Positions 23,768 to 28,853 of a stretch of DNA of 28,853 nucleotides are shown here, one piece after another. The DNA lies in the NCBI GenBank assembly GCA_900555835.1, contig USMK01000019.1, forward strand, positions 1 to 28,853. The letters are read 5' to 3'. The translations under genes were made by a program, and so were the position numbers. How positions within the stretch are numbered: position 1 is the first letter of the stretch; every line of letters begins with the position of its first letter. The notes under the pieces were generated by a model. That model was not told where the DNA came from. It saw nothing but the letters and a program-made list of their open reading frames with translations, and ran no database searches. This DNA is from an uncultured Clostridium sp. (GTDB taxonomy: Bacteria; Bacillota; Clostridia; TANB77; CAG-508).

Positions 23768-23812
23768 ATTAAAAAACTTCATATACTTAATTTGTATATA
23801 AAGTTTTTTAAT
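23768..23812. terminator. Bidirectional terminator between peptidase and sortase
   Basis: A long inverted repeat, ATTAAAAAACTT-ATATAC / GTATAT-AAGTTTTTTAAT, with T-rich tails on both sides. It lies between convergent genes and overlaps the sortase stop. Confidence 0.85.
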
Positions 23813-24581
23813 TTTTTTGTTGCTCTACGGCTTTTACAATTACTCTATGTTTGCTATCATCTGTACAAGTAATAAGTGTTATTTCTTTTTTACCGTTTGT
23901 ATGTTGATTTGTACATTCAACATCTGTTGGGGCTACTACATATTTATCATAAACCTCATATGTAACAGTTCTTCCTTTTGTGTCCGAAATTTCTATTGTA
24001 TCTCCATTTTCTAATTTAGGCACTTTGCTAAAAAATTTTTCATTTCTGTAATTGTGTCCTACTATACAAAAATTTCCAATTTCATTTGGTTCTGCTCCCC
24101 AAAATTTACAAGGAGATATTTTCATTAATTCAGGTAAAATACTTGAATGTGTTTGTGATAAAACTGGATATGTTAAATCTATTTTAGGAATATGTATTTT
24201 AGCAATTGTTGTGTATTCTGTTCCGTCACTTGCAGTATATACTGTGGTATCAATCCCAACTTCTGTTGCTAAATCGTCTATATTAACTTCTTCTTGACTA
24301 TTTTGTTCTGTTTGGTCTAATACTACAATTATTACATTGTCTTCTTTTCTCATTGTGGAATCTGTATTTTGCTCTACAAGTGGTTGTGCAGAATCCATAT
24401 CTGCTAAAAACATTTGCGATACTTGTTCGTCTCTATCTCTTTCATATGAAGCATATATGCAGTAGGTGGTTAATATTATTACTGCCAAAACAGAAAAAGC
24501 AAAATTGAATTTGTATGCTTTCTTTTTTCTCTTAAATTCTGGTGTAATAAATACTTTGTCTGTTACTAGAATTTGATTCAT
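23808..24581 (-). CDS. Sortase (class D-like)
   Basis: Membrane cysteine transpeptidase that anchors surface proteins. The 257-residue protein has a cytoplasmic basic stretch KRKKKAY, a membrane helix FAFSVLAVIILTTYCIYAS (about 28-46), a long linker, and the sortase barrel. Catalytic His is in FCIVGHNYRN, Cys in ITLITCTDDSKHRVIVKA, with the Arg seven residues later. The TLxTC form suits class D or E rather than A. The AGGAGG site lies six bases before the ATG. No substrate with an LPxTG-like tail is in the window. It has no in-frame CGG. Confidence 0.88.
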   Translation of the reverse strand: MNQILVTDKVFITPEFKRKKKAYKFNFAFSVLAVIILTTYCIYASYERDRDEQVSQMFLADMDSAQPLVEQNTDSTMRKEDNVIIVVLDQTEQNSQEEVNIDDLATEVGIDTTVYTASDGTEYTTIAKIHIPKIDLTYPVLSQTHSSILPELMKISPCKFWGAEPNEIGNFCIVGHNYRNEKFFSKVPKLENGDTIEISDTKGRTVTYEVYDKYVVAPTDVECTNQHTNGKKEITLITCTDDSKHRVIVKAVEQQKN

Positions 24582-24659
24582 TATATTCCTCCTACATTTA
24601 TACTATATTATACCATTTAACTGGTCTTCTACGCAATAGAAATTATTGTAATATTTTGT

Positions 24660-25418
24660 TTATTTTAAATCAATATCTAGTTCTACTGGACAATGGTCGC
24701 TTCCCATTATTTCAGAATGAATTTTTGCATCTTCTATTTTTGCCTTTAATTGGTTTGATACTAGAAAATAGTCAATTCTCCAACCAATATTTTTTTCTCT
24801 GGCCTTCATCATATATGACCACCATGTATAGCAATTTTCTTTATCTGGATATAAATATCTAAAACTATCTGTAAAACCAGAATTTAACAATTCTGTTAAT
24901 TTTGCTCTTTCTTCGTCTGTGAAACCTGCATTTCCTCTGTTAGTTTTTGGATTTTTTAGGTCAATTTCATTATGTGCAACATTTAAATCTCCACATAAAA
25001 TTACTGGTTTTATTCTATCTAATTCGTTTAAATATTTTCTAAAATCATCTTCCCAAACTTGTCTATATTCTAGCCTTGTTAATTCTCTTTGAGAATTTGG
25101 AGTATATACATTTACCATATAAAATTTTTCAAATTCCAATGTTATAACTCTTCCTTCTTGGTCATGTTCCTCAATGCCTATTCCATATTTTACGCTTAAT
25201 GGCTTTATTTTGGTAAAAATTGCAGTTCCTGAATACCCTTTTCTTACAGCACTATTAAAAAATTTAGTATAGCCTTCAAAATCTATATCCAATTGACCTT
25301 CTTGCATTTTTGTTTCTTGAATGCAAAAAATATCAGCATTTATTTCTTCAAAAAAATCTTTAAAACCTTTATTGCAAACAGCTCTTAGCCCATTTACATT
25401 CCACGAAATCAATTTCAT
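24660..25418 (-). CDS. xth: Exodeoxyribonuclease III / AP endonuclease
   Basis: Base-excision repair enzyme that cuts DNA 5' to abasic sites and degrades 3' ends. The 252-residue protein has all family motifs: SWNVNGLRA (5-13), IQETKMQ with the metal-binding Glu, NVYTPNSQ, CGDLNVAH with the catalytic Asp and Asn, GWRIDYFLVS, and the terminal GSDHCPVELD with the catalytic His. The ribosome site AGGAGGT is nine bases before the ATG. It stands alone, with gaps on both sides. It has no in-frame CGG. Confidence 0.95.
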   Translation of the reverse strand: MKLISWNVNGLRAVCNKGFKDFFEEINADIFCIQETKMQEGQLDIDFEGYTKFFNSAVRKGYSGTAIFTKIKPLSVKYGIGIEEHDQEGRVITLEFEKFYMVNVYTPNSQRELTRLEYRQVWEDDFRKYLNELDRIKPVILCGDLNVAHNEIDLKNPKTNRGNAGFTDEERAKLTELLNSGFTDSFRYLYPDKENCYTWWSYMMKAREKNIGWRIDYFLVSNQLKAKIEDAKIHSEIMGSDHCPVELDIDLK

Positions 25419-25479
25419 TTTTCCTACCTCCTAAGTCTTGAATATTATATAGCTTCAATAGTAAAATAGCAAGATATTT

Positions 25480-25839
25480 TTAGTATTCAATAGCCTGTTT
25501 TATGTGGTTAATTTGTGTTCTTTTGTTTTTGTAATATATCTCTATTACATCAAATCTTATATAATATTTGTACAAATTATTAATATGTACATAATATTCA
25601 GTTGCTCTTTTTATATGTTTTTGTTTTGGAGTATTTACCGCTTCTGCTGGATTTCCATAATTTATATTTGTTCTTGTTTTCACCTCTATAAATACAATTT
25701 CATTTTTATCTTTTGCAATTATATCTATTTCGCCTTGCTTGCATCTAAAATTCCTTTCTATTATTTGGTAATTTTCTTTTTTTAGGTAATTTTCTGCTAT
25801 ATTTTCCCCATCTTGTCCTATTTCTTGTTTATAACTCAT
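25480..25839 (-). CDS. YraN-family (UPF0102) nuclease-like protein
   Basis: A 119-residue protein with the PD-(D/E)XK-like fold of the family. It has GQDGENIAENYLKKENYQII, NFRCKQGEIDIIAKD (the acidic Glu-Ile-Asp) and FIEVKTRTN (E-x-K), then a helical tail. The family is found widely beside dprA and comM and is thought to act on DNA or Holliday-like structures; its exact role is not settled. The ATG directly follows the dprA stop (TAAATG), so translation is probably coupled. It has no in-frame CGG. Confidence 0.9.
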   Translation of the reverse strand: MSYKQEIGQDGENIAENYLKKENYQIIERNFRCKQGEIDIIAKDKNEIVFIEVKTRTNINYGNPAEAVNTPKQKHIKRATEYYVHINNLYKYYIRFDVIEIYYKNKRTQINHIKQAIEY

Positions 25840-26697
25840 TTACAGTTCCGCCTTTTCATAGTAATTTCCTGGTAGAGATTTTATATATCCTTCTAGTTCC
25901 ATAAGCATTAAATTGGCATTTATACTGCTTATGTCTGTTTTTAGTTTTTTACATATTACATTTACATTCATTGGTTCGTCTTCTAGAACTTCGTATATAG
26001 GCAAATATTCGGCAGGAATTTTTACTGCATTGTTTTCTGCTTTTCTTTCAACTTTTATTGCATTTAGTATGTCGTCTATATTAGTTACTAAACTTGCACC
26101 TTCTTTTATCAATTGATTAGTGCCTACTCCATTTTTTCTTTCTAAATTACTAGGAATACAAAAAACTTTTCTGCCTTGACTTTGAGCTAGTTTAGCAGTT
26201 ATGCTAGTTCCGCTTCTGTATACTGCTTCAATTACCAATACACCTTTTGAAAGACCACTTACAATACGATTTCTTTTAGGGAAATTCTCTGAATTTGGCT
26301 TTACATCTGGTTCATATTCCGTAATTATAGCTCCATCATTTTCAATTATTTGTTTAAATAATTCTTTATTTTCTTCTGGATAAATATTGTTAAATCCACT
26401 TCCTAAAACAGCAATAGTTTTTCCCCCTACACTTAAAGCTCCTTTGTGTGCAAACCCATCTATTCCCACAGCCATTCCGCTTATTATTGTAAGACCTTGT
26501 TTAGCTAATTCTTTTGAAAATTTTGTTGCATATTTTTCTCCATACTCGGTATTACATCTAGAACCAATTACGGCAATTCCATCACTTTGTAATATCTTTT
26601 CATTTCCCACTAAAAAAATTTTATTCGGTGGATTTTTTATTTCTTTTAATTGATTCGGATATTTTTTGTCTTCTATTTTTATTTCTTTTATCTCCAT
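25840..26697 (-). CDS. dprA: DprA (DNA processing protein A)
   Basis: Loads RecA on incoming single-stranded DNA. The 285-residue protein has the Rossmann-like core: GIAVIGSRCNTEYGEKYA, ISGMAVGIDGFAHKGAL, AVLGSGFNNIYPEEN, and FPKRNRIVSGLS then VIEAVYRSGTSITA. A C-terminal winged helix follows (about 215-280), with VLEDEPMNVNVICKKLK. The N-terminal SAM-like extension of longer DprA proteins is missing or very short. The start is 10 bases after the comM stop, with AAAGGTG upstream. comM-dprA-yraN form one operon. It has no in-frame CGG. Confidence 0.95.
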   Translation of the reverse strand: MEIKEIKIEDKKYPNQLKEIKNPPNKIFLVGNEKILQSDGIAVIGSRCNTEYGEKYATKFSKELAKQGLTIISGMAVGIDGFAHKGALSVGGKTIAVLGSGFNNIYPEENKELFKQIIENDGAIITEYEPDVKPNSENFPKRNRIVSGLSKGVLVIEAVYRSGTSITAKLAQSQGRKVFCIPSNLERKNGVGTNQLIKEGASLVTNIDDILNAIKVERKAENNAVKIPAEYLPIYEVLEDEPMNVNVICKKLKTDISSINANLMLMELEGYIKSLPGNYYEKAEL

Positions 26698-26707
26698 TTT
26701 TCACCTT

Positions 26708-28236
26708 TTAAAAATATTTTCTATCTAAACTTCTATACTGTATTGCTTCTGCAATATGTTGTGATTTTATATTTTCGCTTTTTTCCAAATCAGCAATGGT
26801 TCTTGCTACTTTTAGAATTCTTCCATAGGCACGAGCACTAAGTCCTAATTTTTCAAAAGCGTTTTGCAATATTTTATGAGATACACTATCTAATTTGCAG
26901 TATTTCTCTATCAAACTTGGCGTTAATTCTGCATTTGAATATAAATTATATTCTTTATATCTATTTATTTGAAGTTTTCTAGCTTCATTTACTCTTTTTT
27001 TGATTTCACTTGAACTTTCTATTTTTACATCTTCTTGCAATTTTTGATATTTTACTGGCGTTACTTCTATATGAATATCTATTCTATCTAATAATGGGCC
27101 ACTTATTTTTCCCATATATTTTGCAATAGACTGGGGCGAACAAGTACATTCTTTATCCTTAGAGCCATAATATCCGCAGGCACAAGGATTCATACTTGCA
27201 ATAAGCATAAAATTACAGGGATATTCCAAACTTGAATTTACTCTACTTATTGTTACTAATCTATCTTCTAGTGGTGTTCTCAATACTTCCAGAGTATTTT
27301 TATTAAATTCTGGCAATTCATCTAAAAATAACACTCCCGAATGAGCCAAACTTATTTCTCCGTGGCTTTGGTATTTTCCCTCCACCCACAAGAGCAACAC
27401 GAGATATAGTATGATGTGGCGCTCTAAACGGTCTTGTAAATACTAATGAATTTTCATTCAAAACACCTGCAATACTATGAATTTTACTCACTTCTAATGC
27501 TTCTTCAAAACTCAAATCAGGTAATATTGAAGGCAATCTTCTAGCAAGCATCGTTTTGCCAGAGCCCGGCGAACCAATCAAAATGCAGTTGTGTCCGACC
27601 AGCAGCCGCAATTTCCAATGCTCTTTTTACATTTTCTTGCCCCTTTACTTCGGCAAAATCCATATTATATTTGCATTGTTCTACTAGCATATTTTCAATA
27701 TTTATCGGCTCTGTTTTTATGTTTTCTTGTTTTAGCAAAAACTTAATGGTTTGCTCTAAACTTTTTACTCCTATAACCTCTAATCCTTGTACAACACTTG
27801 CTTCTTTCGCATTTTGTATTGGCAATATAGCTGTTTTTATGCCCAATTTCAATGCCTCAATACACATTGGTAATACTCCATTGATTTTGTTTAAACTTCC
27901 ATCAAGAGAAAGCTCTCCCATAAAAATGGTATCTTGAATATTTATATCATTCAAATTTTCAGTAGCCATTAAAATTCCTATTGCAATTGGCAAATCAAAA
28001 AATGAACCCTCTTTTCTTGTATTAGCAGGAGCTAAATTTACAGTTATTTTTCTACTAGGAAATTCTATCCCAGAATTTTTAATAGCTGTTCTCACTCTTT
28101 CTTTTGACTCTCTAACAGAAGCATCTGGCAAACCTACAATCTCCCAATGAGGCAAACCACTTGCCACATCTATTTGCACATCTACCAAATAGCCATTAAG
28201 TCCGTTTAAAGCCATACTTTTCACTATTGATAACAT
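26708..28236 (-). CDS. comM: ComM/YifB-family Mg-chelatase-like AAA+ ATPase, read through two CGG sites
   Basis: AAA+ helicase-like protein; ComM promotes branch migration during natural transformation. From the ATG at 28236 (AGGAAGG site), with CGG at 27597 and 27362 read +1, the protein is 508 residues, the family size. The N-terminal part contains GLPDASVRESKERVR and NLAPANTRKEGSFFDLP. Walker A is GSPGSGKTMLAR, just after the first CGG junction AAAGGHNCILI. KIPKPGEISLAHSGVLFLDE contains the second junction and the Walker B region. CNFMLIASMNPCACGYYG and the C-terminal arginine-finger domain with LSARAYGRILKVARTIADLE follow. Read normally it is three overlapping fragments. It leads the comM-dprA-yraN operon and lies downstream of three Spo0A-type boxes. 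Confidence 0.93.
27360..27362 (-). other. Recoding site 11: CGG in comM
   Basis: Frame CCA CGG AGA; skipping C gives CCA GGA GAA ATA AGT, the conserved KPGEISLAH. Confidence 0.8.
27595..27597 (-). other. Recoding site 10: CGG in comM
   Basis: Frame GGT CGG ACA; skipping C gives GGT GGA CAC AAC, the conserved AAAGGHN before Walker A. Confidence 0.8.
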
Positions 28237-28373
28237 ATTAAATTCCTTCCTATGATTTATTTGGCTGAATAAGCCTGATTAAATAAGTTAAAATATAAGA
28301 GGAAACATTTTCGATATATTTCCTCCACCCCATGTTTCTCAAAGATTTCTGATACATTAAAGAAACTATAATA

Positions 28374-28402
28374 ATTATACACAATCCCCAAAACCATTGC
28401 AA
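28374..28402 (-). promoter_or_regulatory. Promoter of comM-dprA-yraN
   Basis: On the minus strand, TTGCAA (28402-28397), 17 bases, TATAAT (28379-28374). The 5' leader would be about 130 bases. A 62-codon ORF overlapping this promoter was judged spurious. Confidence 0.65.
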
Positions 28403-28420
28403 GAACTTTTCATCGCAAGT

Positions 28421-28447
28421 TTCGACATGGTTCGACACATTTCGACA
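28421..28447 (-). promoter_or_regulatory. Three tandem Spo0A-type boxes upstream of comM
   Basis: TGTCGAA occurs three times on the minus strand (28447-28441, 28437-28431, 28427-28421) at exactly 10-bp spacing, about 20-45 bases upstream of the -35 box. TGNCGAA is the known Spo0A box. Activation of comM by Spo0A~P is inferred. Confidence 0.65.
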
Positions 28448-28492
28448 TATGGAATTATAACTTATTTTTGTATGAGATTTTTACTTTTATAA

Positions 28493-28853
28493 TTATAATT
28501 TTATCATTTTTACCATAGAGTTTAATTCTTTCAAACTCAATCCTGTACACTTCATAATAATTTCTTTTTGCACATTACATCTAAGCAAATTTTTAGCAGT
28601 TTCTCTTTTTCCTCTTTTGCTTCCTCTTCTTTCTCCGATTTTTTCTCCACGTTCCTTTCCCTCAGCATATGCCGTTGCCTCGTCAAATTCGGCTTTTTCT
28701 CTCAATTCTTGCAGTCTTTCTCTTTCAGCTTCTCCTGTTAAGTATTTTCTTTTTTCCTCTGCCTTTGCTATTATTTTATTTTTTTCTGTTACCATTTGCA
28801 ACAACTCCTTCTTTTTATTATCTATAAAAATCAACCATTGATCTAATTTATTA
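28493..28853 (-). CDS. C-terminal part of a PD-(D/E)XK (Rpn-type) putative transposase, cut by right edge
   Basis: The open frame continues past the window edge, so only the last 119 codons are visible. LDQWLIFIDN, a coiled AKAEEKRKYLTGEAERERLQ then ELREKAEFDEATAYAEGK, a run of Gly/Arg/Lys repeats (GEKIGERRGSKRGKRETAK) and a terminal helix LLRCNVQKEIIMKCTGLSLK resemble the C-terminus of Rpn/PDDEXK_2 family proteins. These are recombination-promoting nucleases often annotated as transposases. The catalytic domain lies outside the window. It has no in-frame CGG in the visible part. Confidence 0.7.
   Translation of the reverse strand, partial: NKLDQWLIFIDNKKKELLQMVTEKNKIIAKAEEKRKYLTGEAERERLQELREKAEFDEATAYAEGKERGEKIGERRGSKRGKRETAKNLLRCNVQKEIIMKCTGLSLKELNSMVKMIKL

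Noticed and set aside
5547..28236. Random sequencing or assembly indels as the cause of the six broken genes
   Set aside because: All eleven breaks are the same kind (one extra base), all are a C before GG, and all lie in the same codon phase at a glycine codon. CGG in other phases is never associated with a break. Raw-read confirmation is still needed.
5547..28236. CGG simply reassigned to another amino acid (as in some other lineages)
   Set aside because: A plain reassignment keeps the frame. Here the frame after CGG gives non-homologous sequence and early stops, while the +1 frame gives the conserved protein.
28250..28438. 62-codon ORF upstream of comM
   Set aside because: It overlaps the comM promoter and lies against the Spo0A-type boxes, has no convincing ribosome site, and has no recognisable protein features.
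1..28853. tRNA, rRNA or riboswitch genes, including a candidate tRNA for CGGN
   Set aside because: I looked for cloverleaf and T-loop (GTTCRANYC) patterns and for known leader elements and found none I could support. The decoding tRNA, if it exists, is outside this window.

Overview
The window is low-GC DNA from a Clostridia-like, probably endospore-forming Firmicute. The evidence is strong AGGAGG ribosome sites, a SpoVD-type PBP, three Spo0A-type boxes, a meso-DAP-type MurE, a class-D-like sortase and clostridial-type mobile genes. Nearly all genes lie on the minus strand. The species cannot be named from this sequence.

Layout by increasing coordinate. 1-3.5 kb: the 5' end of an unknown gene with a (CA)8 tract, then trmFO and topA. 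3.55-3.83 kb: a compact type I toxin-antitoxin candidate. 3.8-9.6 kb: a DUF6514-like gene, then murG, ftsW, mraY, murE and the last ~100 codons of a SpoVD-like PBP. 9.54-16.97 kb: a 7.4-kb element of the large-serine-recombinase type inserted inside that PBP gene. It carries the recombinase, a radical SAM/SPASM enzyme diverging from a six-cysteine peptide, a GNAT, an HExxH protein, a TnpV-like protein and a replication-initiation-like protein. 16.97-21.1 kb: the 5' part of spoVD, then ftsL, rsmH and mraZ with its promoter and operator. 21.3-28.9 kb: a small XRE regulator, an acidic unknown protein, an M15-like peptidase with a peptidoglycan-binding domain, a sortase, xth, yraN, dprA, comM and a transposase remnant. 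murF and murD are not in the division cluster.

The main discovery candidate is a decoding anomaly. Six genes look frameshifted: ftsW, spoVD, rsmH, the element recombinase, comM and the M15-like peptidase. Every break falls on an in-frame CGG codon. At all eleven sites, dropping the C and continuing with GGN (a glycine codon, almost always at a conserved glycine) restores the full family protein to its proper stop. ftsW needs this four times, spoVD twice (once on each side of the inserted element) and comM twice. About fifty CGG trinucleotides in the other two phases of coding regions cause no disruption, and trmFO, topA, murG, mraY, murE, dprA and others have no in-frame CGG. The simplest reading is that CGG is not an arginine codon here and CGGN is read as a four-base glycine codon, or skipped by very efficient +1 frameshifting. 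One in-frame CGG (14964-14966, in the element's HExxH gene) does not fit.

The second main observation is the element itself. Its ends share a 12-bp core inside the PBP reading frame and are flanked by a 12/13 inverted repeat typical of attP. Joining the cores restores an uninterrupted PBP of about 662 residues including its PASTA domain, which resembles the skin-type elements that interrupt sporulation genes and are excised during development.
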